12,635 nucleotides of DNA from Porticoccaceae bacterium (GTDB lineage: Bacteria > Pseudomonadota > Gammaproteobacteria > Pseudomonadales > Porticoccaceae). A program made the position numbers and the translations under genes. The stretch is from assembly GCA_003491845.1 (NCBI GenBank), contig DNBN01000083.1, positions 8,237-20,871 on the forward strand, given 5' to 3'. The notes under the pieces are model-generated. The model made no database searches. It was not told where the DNA came from and saw only the letters and a program-made list of their open reading frames with translations. Of the stretch, positions 1-7,596 are shown piece after piece. Position 1 is the stretch's first letter; every line of letters begins with the position of its first letter.

Positions 1-2270
1 AAACCATAGCCTGCAAATTTTTCCATTAAATCAAAAATATTGGACGCAAGATGTTCTGCAAAACCTTTGCCGATGGCACCCTGAACAAATAAATCTCTCT
101 GTTTTGCCATTTCTTGAGCATTTTTTTTGCCCATTGCGCGGCGTAACAGGTCAGCTCCGCCTAGGGTATAACCACCCATCTCTTGCGCAATTTGCATTAC
201 TTGCTCTTGGTAAAGAATTACACCATAGGTCGGTTCCAGTGCAGGCTTTAAGCATTCATGTTGATACTGGGGATGTGGGTAACTAACCTCAGCACGACCT
301 TTTTTACGATTTATAAAATCATCCACCATCCCCGACTGCAAGGGACCAGGTCTAAACAACGCTACTAAGGCGACAATGTCTTCAAAGCGGTCAGGACCAA
401 GTTTTCGAATAAGTTCCTTCATACCGCGAGATTCAAGCTGAAATACGGCAGTGGTTTCGCCTCGCTGCATCATTTCATAAGTTGCACTGTCATCTAAGGG
501 TATTTTTTCAAGAATTAGAGGATCTTCAGCGTTATCTAAGCGAGTTACATTGATCATCTTTAGCGCCCAATCGATGATTGTCAGCGTTCGCAGACCAAGA
601 AAATCAAATTTTACAAGGCCGGCCTCCTCAACGTCATTTTTATCAAACTGACTTACCACACCAGTGCCGTTTTCATCACAATATATGGGCGAAAAATCAG
701 TAATCCGAGTTGGCGCAATAACGACTCCACCAGCATGTTTACCGCAATTTCGAGATACACCTTCAAGCTGTAACGCCATAGACCAAATTTCGGCAGCTTC
801 ATCATCGGCGGCTAAAAACTGACTTAAATCATCTTCTTGCTCAACGGCTTTTTCAAGGGTCATACCGACTTCAAACGGAATCAATTTAGATAGCTTATCA
901 GCTAAACCGTAGGATTTTCCTTGTACTCTTGCAACATCTCTAACTACCGCTTTAGCGGCCATAGTGCCAAAAGTTACAATTTGAGAAACCGCATCACGTC
1001 CATATTGTTCAGCCACATAGGCGATCACTCTATCTCGACCCTCCATGCAAAAGTCAATATCAAAATCTGGCATAGAGACGCGTTCAGGATTTAGAAAGCG
1101 CTCAAAAAGAAGGTCATATTCAATGGGGTCTAGGTCGGTGATTTTTAGAGCGTAGGCAACCAGTGAACCAGCACCTGAACCCCTCCCAGGTCCGACGGGA
1201 ATATCATTAGCCTTAGCCCAGCCGATAAAATCCATCACAATCAGAAAATAACCAGGAAAACCCATTTCAATAATAATTTTTAACTCAAAGGCCAACCGCT
1301 CTCTGTAAAGTTGCTGATGTTCGGGGAACGTCGGATCCTGCTGATCAAAGAGCTGCCCTAAACGCTCATCAAGACCACTATTGGATATCTCGACCAAAAA
1401 CTCATCAATGGTTTTACCAGATGGGATGGGGTAATCAGGTAAAAAGTATTCACCCAATCTAAGGTCCAAATTACAGCGTTTTGCTATTTCTACTGTATTT
1501 TCAATCGCTTCCGGGATATCTTCAAATAACGCCACCATTTCATCTGAACTACGTAAATATTGCTGATCAGAAAAACGACGCTCTCGCCGCGGGTCATCTA
1601 GAGAACGCCCCTCATGGATACAAACTCGTGCCTCATGAGCCTCATACTCCTCTTGCCCTATAAAACGAACATCATTGGTTGCAACCACAGGGCAGTCCAG
1701 AGCCATGGCAAGATCAACGGCAGCATGCAAGTAATCCTCTTCATCCACTCGACCAGTGCGCTGCAGTTCAAGATAACAGCGATTTGGAAATACCCGCATT
1801 AACTTTTTTAGGGTATTTTGCGCATCGTGAGTTCGCCCCGAAACAAGCGCATTACCAATCTCTCCAAGCCTTCCACCTGAGAGTACAATAAGACCTTCAT
1901 TAAAGGTCTCCAACCAAGAGGTTCTGATCGTCGGGACACCTTGTTTCTGACCTTCTTGATAAGCTTTAGATATTAAAAGCGTGAGATTTTTATAACCCTG
2001 ATTATCCATGACTAATAACACTAGCTGCGTCAGAAGACCCTCACTAGAGTCGTCAAGAACCAAAACGTCAGCACCCACTATGGGTTTAACACCGGCGTTC
2101 TGAGCTGCTTTATAGAACTTCACCAAGCCAAAAAAATTATTAAAATCGGTTAAGGCAATTGCCGGCATACCGATCTCGGCTACTTTCGCAGCAAGGGGCT
2201 TAATTCGAACTAACCCATCGACAAGCGAATACTCAGAATGAAGCCTTAAATGGACAAATTGTGAAGACAT
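1..2270 (-). CDS. dnaE: DNA polymerase III subunit alpha, N-terminal two thirds (3' end outside window)
   Basis: This is the catalytic subunit of the replicative DNA polymerase III holoenzyme. The frame is open without a stop from the ATG at 2270 to the window edge: 756 codons of a protein that is normally about 1160 residues. The N-terminus shows the PHP-domain signature [15 protein letters not shown] (residues 5-19), followed by [14 protein letters not shown]. The polymerase core contains [16 protein letters not shown], then [15 protein letters not shown], whose D404 and D406 match the E. coli catalytic pair D401/D403. The third catalytic aspartate is D556 in [14 protein letters not shown]. 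The last codons read FAGYG, matching the stretch around residue 750 of known DnaE proteins. The tau- and clamp-binding C-terminus lies outside the window. The start follows the stop of the upstream KAS III gene by one base (TAATATG) and has no good Shine-Dalgarno, so translational coupling is likely. No frameshift was found when the frame was read through. Confidence 0.97.
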   Translation of the reverse strand, partial: MSSQFVHLRLHSEYSLVDGLVRIKPLAAKVAEIGMPAIALTDFNNFFGLVKFYKAAQNAGVKPIVGADVLVLDDSSEGLLTQLVLLVMDNQGYKNLTLLISKAYQEGQKQGVPTIRTSWLETFNEGLIVLSGGRLGEIGNALVSGRTHDAQNTLKKLMRVFPNRCYLELQRTGRVDEEDYLHAAVDLAMALDCPVVATNDVRFIGQEEYEAHEARVCIHEGRSLDDPRRERRFSDQQYLRSSDEMVALFEDIPEAIENTVEIAKRCNLDLRLGEYFLPDYPIPSGKTIDEFLVEISNSGLDERLGQLFDQQDPTFPEHQQLYRERLAFELKIIIEMGFPGYFLIVMDFIGWAKANDIPVGPGRGSGAGSLVAYALKITDLDPIEYDLLFERFLNPERVSMPDFDIDFCMEGRDRVIAYVAEQYGRDAVSQIVTFGTMAAKAVVRDVARVQGKSYGLADKLSKLIPFEVGMTLEKAVEQEDDLSQFLAADDEAAEIWSMALQLEGVSRNCGKHAGGVVIAPTRITDFSPIYCDENGTGVVSQFDKNDVEEAGLVKFDFLGLRTLTIIDWALKMINVTRLDNAEDPLILEKIPLDDSATYEMMQRGETTAVFQLESRGMKELIRKLGPDRFEDIVALVALFRPGPLQSGMVDDFINRKKGRAEVSYPHPQYQHECLKPALEPTYGVILYQEQVMQIAQEMGGYTLGGADLLRRAMGKKNAQEMAKQRDLFVQGAIGKGFAEHLASNIFDLMEKFAGYG

Positions 2271-2271
2271 A

Positions 2272-3366
2272 TTATACTTTGGTTAAAAGATGCTCAGCAT
2301 CAATCCTGTAATGACTAAAACTGTCTTTCATCAAGTCAAATACTGTACCATCAAATTCCGGGATACTTTTATTAGAGAGTTTTGCAGGAGCAACGGTATC
2401 TCCCCACTTTATAATTCCAGCTCCACAGGTTAAGCCCGCACCAAAAGTAGCAGTTAAGATGGTCATTCCTGGTTTGACAGAGCCATCCGCCAGAGCATCA
2501 CAGAGCGCTAGAGGGATAGATGCTGCAGAAGTATTTGCATATTCGTCAATACAGACAATTACTTTTTCCATAGGGAAATCCAGACGTTTTGCTAATGACT
2601 GAATAATACGTATATTTGCTTGGTGCGGAATAAAAAGGTCTATATCCTCAGGGGTAAGATTTTCTCTCTCAAGTACCGTGGCAATGGAGTCGCTCATTCC
2701 CTTGACCGCACTTTTAAAAATCTCTTGACCCTCAAAATTAAGGGAAATAAAAATATCATTAGTAAAGTGCGCTGGAGACATTCCCCAGCTTGGTAAATGA
2801 AGACACTCCCGACTATTCGGTATGCAGCTTATGTGGCCCGAGAGAAGCCCTAATTTCTGGTCTGTAGCCTCTAAAACAATAGCGCCGGCACCATCACCAA
2901 ATAAGAAGCATGACTCCCGTTTTTGCCAATCCATTGCCAATGAAAGCCTTTCAGATCCAACAACAAGCGCTTTTTTAATGGAGCCAGCCTTAATCATATC
3001 AGACGCCACATTGACACCATAAAACCAACTAGTACAGGCAGAATTCAAATCAAAAGCGGCCGCTTTTACAGCCCCTAACTCATTTTTTATAAAGCTTGCA
3101 GTATTAGGACAAATTTCCTCAGGCGTCGTTGATCCCAGCACAATCAGATCAATATCAGACGCCAATACTCCAGCAGCAGCAAGCGCTCTCTCACAGGCAA
3201 GCCAACCCATTATTCCAGTTGAAACATGACTGTAATGACGCTGTTTAATCCCAGATCGTGAATAAATCCACTCATCACTGGTCTCAACAACTTTACTCAT
3301 ATCATCATTGGTCATCAGTAATGGAGGAACGTAACTACCACAACCCGTTATTTCAGCATATTTCAA
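2272..3366 (-). CDS. 3-oxoacyl-ACP synthase III (KAS III / FabH-family condensing enzyme)
   Basis: This is a thiolase-fold condensing enzyme of 364 residues, using the TTG start at 3366. Family members condense an acyl-CoA with malonyl-ACP to start or bypass fatty acid elongation. The catalytic triad is complete: C111 in [11 protein letters not shown]248 in [10 protein letters not shown] and N278 in YANTSAAS. The FabH-type [10 protein letters not shown] (31-40) and glycine-rich [10 protein letters not shown] (156-165) are present. Two things are unusual. The active-site flank is CTSWFYG, not the usual C-A/S-G-F of housekeeping FabH. The body ends near GIIKWGD and is followed by about 40 extra residues (323-364) with no motif I recognise. 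The frame stays open upstream to a GTG at 3429, but I prefer TTG 3366: homology begins there ([13 protein letters not shown]) and an AGGGGAG lies 8 bases before it. The acyl substrate cannot be read from sequence; it could be a second FabH used for beta-oxidation intermediates or special acyl primers. It lies between rnhB and dnaE, where E. coli has no gene. Confidence 0.9.
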   Translation of the reverse strand: MKYAEITGCGSYVPPLLMTNDDMSKVVETSDEWIYSRSGIKQRHYSHVSTGIMGWLACERALAAAGVLASDIDLIVLGSTTPEEICPNTASFIKNELGAVKAAAFDLNSACTSWFYGVNVASDMIKAGSIKKALVVGSERLSLAMDWQKRESCFLFGDGAGAIVLEATDQKLGLLSGHISCIPNSRECLHLPSWGMSPAHFTNDIFISLNFEGQEIFKSAVKGMSDSIATVLERENLTPEDIDLFIPHQANIRIIQSLAKRLDFPMEKVIVCIDEYANTSAASIPLALCDALADGSVKPGMTILTATFGAGLTCGAGIIKWGDTVAPAKLSNKSIPEFDGTVFDLMKDSFSHYRIDAEHLLTKV

Positions 3367-3374
3367 GCTAAGAA

Positions 3375-3381
3375 CTCCCCT
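3375..3381 (-). promoter_or_regulatory. Shine-Dalgarno for the KAS III gene (decides TTG start)
   Basis: On the minus strand AGGGGAG lies 8 bases upstream of the TTG at 3366. It is the best ribosome binding site seen in the window. Together with the point where FabH homology begins, it argues for TTG 3366 over the in-frame GTG at 3429, which would add 21 residues with no family resemblance. Confidence 0.65.
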
Positions 3382-3474
3382 GCAATTAGATTTTTCAATG
3401 TCGTTTGAATGTAAAGGTTGTAACCTCACAACTCAAGCAATAAGTCTAGATTTACTAGTTTATCTATAAAGAGT

Positions 3475-3497
3475 GGTGATTATAAAAAATTATCACC
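3475..3497. other. AT-rich hairpin in the rnhB to KAS III gap
   Basis: GGTGAT (3475-3480) and ATCACC (3492-3497) form a perfect 6-bp stem with an 11-base A/T loop. No T-run follows it on either strand, so it does not qualify as an intrinsic terminator. It may be an attenuating or RNA-processing structure, or may be chance. It sits in the longest intergenic gap of the window (3367-3527, 161 bases); I recognise no riboswitch or RNA gene in the rest of that gap. Confidence 0.3.
3479..3484 (-). promoter_or_regulatory. Possible -10 element (TATAAT) upstream of KAS III-dnaE
   Basis: The minus strand carries an exact TATAAT 113 bases before the TTG start of the KAS III gene and 50 bases before the alternative GTG. 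No convincing -35 hexamer lies 16-18 bases upstream (the bases there read close to ATGCCT), and no TGn extension is present. It is a candidate for an internal promoter serving KAS III and dnaE, but AT-rich DNA yields such matches by chance. Confidence 0.25.
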
Positions 3498-3527
3498 CCT
3501 AAGGCATCAGCTGAGACTATAAAAAGG

Positions 3528-4142
3528 TCAAAAAAGATCGTTCTGTTCGATACCTAACCCTTCGCTCACTGGCGCGAAAGAACGACGATGGATCGCGCAA
3601 GGGCCTAATCGTTGCAAAGCTTCAAGGTGCTGCGGCGTCCCATAACCCTTATTCTTTGCAAAGCCATAGCCAGGATACTCTTTATCAAAGGTCTGCATCT
3701 CAGCATCTCTAACTACCTTGGCAATTATCGACGCGGCACTTATAGCCTCGACACGACCATCTCCCTTGACTACAGCTTCCGCTGCATACTCCCACTGGGG
3801 TAATCGGTTGCCATCCACGGCGACGTAATCAGGTTTCATCTCTAGCCCTAGAACCGCTCGTCGCATCGCCATCAATGTAGCCTGTAATATATTAAATCTA
3901 TCAATTTCTTCTACTGATGCTCTGCCAATCGCCCAGCAAGTGGCTTGACCAACGATATCACCATACAGGTTTTCACGCTGTCGCGCGCTTAAGGATTTTG
4001 AATCTACCAATCCATTAATTTGATGATCCAGAGGCAGTATAACTGCTGCAGTGACTACATCACCTGCTAGGGGACCCCGACCAACCTCATCAACACCGGC
4101 TAAGAGCCGAACACCTCTCGGTGGCGACCACTGACTAGTCAT
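3528..4142 (-). CDS. rnhB: Ribonuclease HII
   Basis: RNase HII cleaves the RNA strand of RNA-DNA hybrids and incises at single ribonucleotides in DNA, starting ribonucleotide excision repair in the cytoplasm. The protein has 204 residues (E. coli 198). The N-terminal motif [16 protein letters not shown] carries acidic residues D18 and E19. D110 lies in [10 protein letters not shown], and D128 lies in [17 protein letters not shown], which completes the metal-binding set of the family. The C-terminal [19 protein letters not shown] with HRRSFAPV is also typical. The ATG at 4142 overlaps the lpxB stop by four bases (ATGA), and GGAG lies 8 bases upstream, so translation is coupled to lpxB. In E. 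coli this gene is followed directly by dnaE; here a KAS III gene intervenes after a 161-base gap. Confidence 0.97.
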   Translation of the reverse strand: MTSQWSPPRGVRLLAGVDEVGRGPLAGDVVTAAVILPLDHQINGLVDSKSLSARQRENLYGDIVGQATCWAIGRASVEEIDRFNILQATLMAMRRAVLGLEMKPDYVAVDGNRLPQWEYAAEAVVKGDGRVEAISAASIIAKVVRDAEMQTFDKEYPGYGFAKNKGYGTPQHLEALQRLGPCAIHRRSFAPVSEGLGIEQNDLF

Positions 4143-5278
4143 TCTAATAACTCCAAGATAGCTTGAGCAGCTAAATCACCAGAATTTAGCTTCAAAGATG
4201 ATTGTATTTGATCAAATCGCTCTAGCAAGTGGCGTCTATCGTTTGCTGATAGAGCCCCCTGGACTGCATGACTAAGCTTTTCAAGCGTCGCATCTTCTTG
4301 AATTAATTCAGGGACTAACATTTCATTAGCAAGCAGATTAGGAATAGATACATAGGGCGTCTTAATGAATGGAGAGACTAATGTATGCGTAATTATCCCT
4401 AGCTTATAGCTTACAACCATTGGCTTTTTGAGTAACATCGCTTCTAGCGCGGTCGTGCCTGAGGCTAAAAGCACTGCGTCCGAAGCAGCCATGGCAAGAT
4501 GAGAATCCCTCAAAATAAGAGTGATATTAGAACCATTTTGTGCAGATAGTATTTCCTGCAATTGCCGGTACCGAGCCTCATTGGCCGCAGGCACAACGAC
4601 ATGAAGATTTTTAATTTTAGAAGTTACGTCTCCAACCACAGCTATGAATAGTTTAGCAAGTAAAGCGACCTCTCCTGAACGACTTCCTGGCATCACACAT
4701 AAAAGAGGCTGATTTGAAGATAATCCCAGCACTTCTCTTGCCTCACTCACATCAGGTTGAGAGTCAAGTTCAGTGGCTAAGGGATGCCCTACAAAACGCA
4801 CAGGAACCTTGTGTTCTCTATAAAAGGCGGCCTCAAACGGCAACAGTGTTAACATAAGATCCACTGCTCGTTTAATTTTCTTGATCCTCCCCTGCCGCCA
4901 GGCCCAAACGGAAGGACTGACATAGTGGACAGTCCTAATGCCGGTCTGCTTGAGTTTAAGTTCAATATTAGTCGTAAAATCGGGAGAATCTATCCCTATA
5001 AATACCGAAGGTGGTGATGTTTTATAGCGTGTAATAATCGACCGACGTATATTGAGAAGTTCGGGAAGACGCTTTAGTGGCTCAATAAAACCCATTACAG
5101 AGAGACGTTCCATATCATGCAAAGACTTAAAACCTTCAGCCTTCATCTTCTCACCGCCGATGCCCTCAAAGCAGGCATTAGGAAATATTCTCTTCAATCC
5201 ACGAATTAAATCAGCGCCAAGCACATCCCCAGAGGCCTCACCAGCAACAATCGCAAAAACCGGAGCCTGGGCCGTCAT
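4139..5278 (-). CDS. lpxB: Lipid-A-disaccharide synthase
   Basis: This is a family GT19 glycosyltransferase that joins UDP-2,3-diacylglucosamine to lipid X (2,3-diacylglucosamine 1-phosphate), making the beta-1,6 lipid A disaccharide at the inner face of the cytoplasmic membrane. It has 379 residues (E. coli 382). Recognisable segments in order: [14 protein letters not shown] (12-25), FIGIDSPDF (93-101) with the conserved D97, [15 protein letters not shown] (121-135), FVGHPL (162-167), the nucleotide-binding PGSRSGEV (197-204), and [10 protein letters not shown] (273-282). The membrane-associated YKLG and [14 protein letters not shown] regions near the C-terminus are present. The ATG at 5278 is three bases after the lpxA stop and has only a weak ribosome binding site, so coupling to lpxA is likely. 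The end overlaps rnhB by four bases. Confidence 0.97.
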   Translation of the reverse strand: MTAQAPVFAIVAGEASGDVLGADLIRGLKRIFPNACFEGIGGEKMKAEGFKSLHDMERLSVMGFIEPLKRLPELLNIRRSIITRYKTSPPSVFIGIDSPDFTTNIELKLKQTGIRTVHYVSPSVWAWRQGRIKKIKRAVDLMLTLLPFEAAFYREHKVPVRFVGHPLATELDSQPDVSEAREVLGLSSNQPLLCVMPGSRSGEVALLAKLFIAVVGDVTSKIKNLHVVVPAANEARYRQLQEILSAQNGSNITLILRDSHLAMAASDAVLLASGTTALEAMLLKKPMVVSYKLGIITHTLVSPFIKTPYVSIPNLLANEMLVPELIQEDATLEKLSHAVQGALSANDRRHLLERFDQIQSSLKLNSGDLAAQAILELLE

Positions 5279-5281
5279 AGA

Positions 5282-6049
5282 TTAACGGATGATCCCACGC
5301 GTAGACCGCTCTACAGATTCAATGAACATCAAAACAATAGGGTCATCGCCAAGATCGGAGATAGACAAAAGAGCTTCTTCGAGACGCAAACCACGGCGAT
5401 AAAGGATTTTATACATCCTATTGGCCAAGGAGATCTGTTCGGCAGTAAAACCACGGCGCTTTAACCCCTCACGATTAATAGTCCTCGGCTCTGCGGGACT
5501 TCCTGAAACAGTAACACCGGCAGGGACATCATGATAGATAAATGAAGCTGGCCCAATAAAACAGTGAGCGCCTAAATGAACATACTGATGTACCATCGCA
5601 AAACCAGACAATATTGCCCAGTCTCCAACATAGACATGACCGGCAACTGCAGCATTATTAGTCATAACAACATTATCACCAAGCACGCAGTCATGACCAA
5701 CATGCACATAAGCCATCAGAAGATTATTATTACCAATTTCAGTGACACCTTTATCTTGCACTGTACCTCGATGAATAGTCACCCCTTCCCTAATGGTATT
5801 ATTATCCCCGATCAGTAATCGCGTAGACTCACCTTTATACTTCAAATCAGGAGTATCTTCACCTACGCTTGAGAATTGATAAATTTGATTACGCTTACCA
5901 ATAACGGTAGGACCTTTGATTACCACATGAGAAGCAATACTGCAGTCGTCACCAATCTCAACATTAGGACCAATATATGTCCAGGGACCAATATTGACAT
6001 TGTTCCCTATAACTGCTGAACCATCTACGACAGCACTGGGATGAATCAC
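5282..6049 (-). CDS. lpxA: Acyl-ACP--UDP-N-acetylglucosamine O-acyltransferase
   Basis: LpxA catalyses the first step of lipid A synthesis, transferring a 3-hydroxyacyl chain from ACP to the 3-OH of UDP-GlcNAc; it is a cytoplasmic homotrimer. The 255 residues (E. coli 262) form a left-handed beta-helix of hexapeptide repeats up to about residue 185, then a helical tail with EGLKRRGF (194-201) and the end SVERSTRGIIR. The catalytic base is H119 in VGHDC (E. coli H125); H138 and H154 match E. coli H144 and H160. The E. coli acyl-length ruler residue G173 aligns, without gaps from H125, with P167 (GAHCFIGPAS). This suggests an acyl preference different from the C14 chain of E. coli; it is an inference only. 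The start is GTG, overlapping the fabZ stop as GTGA, with AGGGAA 8 bases upstream. FabZ, immediately upstream, acts on the same 3-hydroxyacyl-ACP pool. Confidence 0.97.
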   Translation of the reverse strand: MIHPSAVVDGSAVIGNNVNIGPWTYIGPNVEIGDDCSIASHVVIKGPTVIGKRNQIYQFSSVGEDTPDLKYKGESTRLLIGDNNTIREGVTIHRGTVQDKGVTEIGNNNLLMAYVHVGHDCVLGDNVVMTNNAAVAGHVYVGDWAILSGFAMVHQYVHLGAHCFIGPASFIYHDVPAGVTVSGSPAEPRTINREGLKRRGFTAEQISLANRMYKILYRRGLRLEEALLSISDLGDDPIVLMFIESVERSTRGIIR

Positions 6050-6492
6050 TGAAAATTTTCCCTATCTCTGTATGCACAAAGCAGCGTTGCTGCGCAGCAT
6101 ACCTCTCCATCAACCGTTGCCGATGTCTTAAAACGCCAAATATTCCGTTTCACCGCCTCAACTTCTGACGCTAGCATTAATTTATCACCTGGAACAACAG
6201 GTCTTTTGAATCGCACTTTATCAACCCCTGCAAAGAGGTAAAGTTTACCGTCATCAGCGGTGGTATTGGTGGAGGCGAAACCAAGTATGCCAGAAGCTTG
6301 GGCAAGAGCCTCTATAGTCATCACGCCAGGAAAGATTGGCGAGCCAGGGAAGTGGCCATTGAAAACGTCCTCGTTAATACTAATATTTTTATAAGCAAGT
6401 ATCCGCTCGTTTGGTACCAGCTCTACCACCCTATCCACCAGTAGCAGCGGATATCGGTGTGGCAGTAACGTCATTATTTCATTTATGTTCAT
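6046..6492 (-). CDS. fabZ: 3-hydroxyacyl-[acyl-carrier-protein] dehydratase
   Basis: FabZ is a hot-dog-fold dehydratase that converts (3R)-hydroxyacyl-ACP to trans-2-enoyl-ACP during fatty acid elongation, thereby competing with LpxA and LpxD for 3-hydroxyacyl-ACP. Using the ATG at 6492 it has 148 residues (E. coli 151). [14 protein letters not shown] (9-22) is the family N-terminal signature. The catalytic histidine is H47 in [14 protein letters not shown], and the catalytic acid is E61 in [18 protein letters not shown] and the downstream core also match. The frame opens with a TTG at 6504 that would add four residues, but GAGA lies six bases before ATG 6492 and nothing useful precedes the TTG. 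The gene overlaps lpxA by four bases. The 78 bases between this start and the lpxD stop hold no promoter, terminator or RNA that I can support. Confidence 0.96.
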   Translation of the reverse strand: MNINEIMTLLPHRYPLLLVDRVVELVPNERILAYKNISINEDVFNGHFPGSPIFPGVMTIEALAQASGILGFASTNTTADDGKLYLFAGVDKVRFKRPVVPGDKLMLASEVEAVKRNIWRFKTSATVDGEVCCAATLLCAYRDRENFQ

Positions 6493-6498
6493 AACGAA

Positions 6499-6503
6499 TC
6501 TCA
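6499..6503 (-). promoter_or_regulatory. Shine-Dalgarno for fabZ (favours ATG 6492)
   Basis: The minus strand reads TGAGA six bases before the ATG at 6492. The alternative TTG at 6504 overlaps this site and has no purine-rich element of its own, so the shorter 148-residue FabZ is preferred. Confidence 0.5.
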
Positions 6504-6570
6504 ATGCTATGTGGCATTTAATTGATGCTCATTTGGATCGACGTTAAAGCCGACGACCTACTAATGCAAA

Positions 6571-7587
6571 TCATTTCTCTATCTTATCTACACGTCGCGC
6601 AAGTTTATCTAGCTGACCGATTCGAACAGAATTCTTCCGCCATTCTCGAGAGGACATCAAAGGCGTTGAACCAGATGAGTATGATCCTGGCTTGGAAATT
6701 GACTTTGTGACCAATGTTCGTGCCGTCAACATCACGTTGTCACAAACAGTAACGTGGCCAACAATACAGGCATCGCCACCTAAAATACAATTTTGCCCTA
6801 TCTTGGCGCTACCCGCTAGGCCCGAGTAGGCAGCCATAGCAGTGTTGTCACCAACTACAGCGTTATGCGCTATCTGCACATGATTATCTATTTTAACTCC
6901 GTTGCCGATGACGGTATCCTGAAGCGCGCCACGATCGATAGTGGAGCAAGCACCAATTTCCACATCATGACCAATACTAACTCCGCCAATCTGGTGGATT
7001 TTTTGCCAACTACCATCGCCACGCGGAGCTATTCCAAAACCATCGGCACCAAGCACTGAACCGCTGTGAACACGAACACGATCACCAATCTTGACGTTGT
7101 GATAAACAGTCACATTGGCCGCCAAATAACCATTCTCTCCAATCGATGAATTTTGGCCAATAACACTGTTAGCTTGTATCTGGCAACCGCTACTAATTTG
7201 GACACCCGCTTCTATTACAACGTTAGGTCCTATATATACATCTGTTGCAATAACTGCTGAGGGATCTATTGTAGAACTTGGGTGTGTGGTATTTTGATAG
7301 TCAGCAACCTTATCGAACTTAGCCGATAAACGTGCATAGGCCAGATAGGGATGGTCTGTTATCAGACAATGACCTGAAAAACAATCTGCATGTTGAAGAC
7401 TTAAAATTACCACAGAAGCGTTACAACTAGGAAGGTCTTTAACGTACTTCGGATTAGCCAAAAAGGCGATCTCTCCCTCACGTGCTTCTTTGAGAGTATT
7501 CAAGCCCAAAATCTGCAGCAAGGGATCACCGCGTAGCTCAACATTGAGATATGCGGCAATCTCACCGAGTAAAAGTTTACCCTTCAT
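6571..7587 (-). CDS. lpxD: UDP-3-O-(3-hydroxyacyl)glucosamine N-acyltransferase
   Basis: LpxD carries out the third step of lipid A synthesis, adding a 3-hydroxyacyl chain from ACP to the 2-amino group of UDP-3-O-acylglucosamine; it is a cytoplasmic trimer. It has 338 residues (E. coli 341). An N-terminal uridine-binding domain (about 1-100, with GEIAFLANPKY at 38-48) precedes a long left-handed beta-helix of hexapeptide repeats (about 105-295), then a C-terminal helix (WRKNSVRIGQLDKLARRVDK) that in E. coli contacts ACP. The catalytic histidine is H241 in VQIAHNAVVGDN (E. coli H239). LGADGFGIAP and CSTIDRGAL are typical. The segment corresponding to the E. coli acyl-chain ruler (GMGMVM) reads ARTLVT here, so chain-length choice may differ. 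The ATG at 7587 is nine bases after the skp stop with a weak ribosome binding site, suggesting coupling. Confidence 0.97.
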   Translation of the reverse strand: MKGKLLLGEIAAYLNVELRGDPLLQILGLNTLKEAREGEIAFLANPKYVKDLPSCNASVVILSLQHADCFSGHCLITDHPYLAYARLSAKFDKVADYQNTTHPSSTIDPSAVIATDVYIGPNVVIEAGVQISSGCQIQANSVIGQNSSIGENGYLAANVTVYHNVKIGDRVRVHSGSVLGADGFGIAPRGDGSWQKIHQIGGVSIGHDVEIGACSTIDRGALQDTVIGNGVKIDNHVQIAHNAVVGDNTAMAAYSGLAGSAKIGQNCILGGDACIVGHVTVCDNVMLTARTLVTKSISKPGSYSSGSTPLMSSREWRKNSVRIGQLDKLARRVDKIEK

Positions 7588-7596
7588 ACAGAAGCA

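Noticed and set aside
104..2200. Several plus-strand open frames of 60-70 codons opposite dnaE
   Set aside because: They lie antisense to a continuous, well-conserved DnaE frame, resemble no family and have no ribosome binding context; they are shadows.
3446..3458. Paired CTAG motifs (CTAG-5 bases-CTAG) resembling a TrpR operator
   Set aside because: The spacing is five bases instead of four, the flanks do not match, and a tryptophan link makes no sense for these genes.
3475..3497. Intrinsic terminator between rnhB and the KAS III gene
   Set aside because: The stem is only six base pairs and no T-run follows on either strand; kept only as a hairpin of unknown role.
5052..5285. Plus-strand frame of 77 codons opposite lpxB, and similar ones opposite lpxA, lpxD, bamA, rseP and dxr
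   Set aside because: Each is antisense to a confidently assigned gene with intact motifs; no independent coding evidence.
6493..6570. Promoter or hairpin in the lpxD-fabZ gap (TTGCAT with TAACGT at 17 bases; ATGC/GCAT inverted repeat)
   Set aside because: Hexamers match consensus poorly and the inverted repeat is only four bases long; not supportable.
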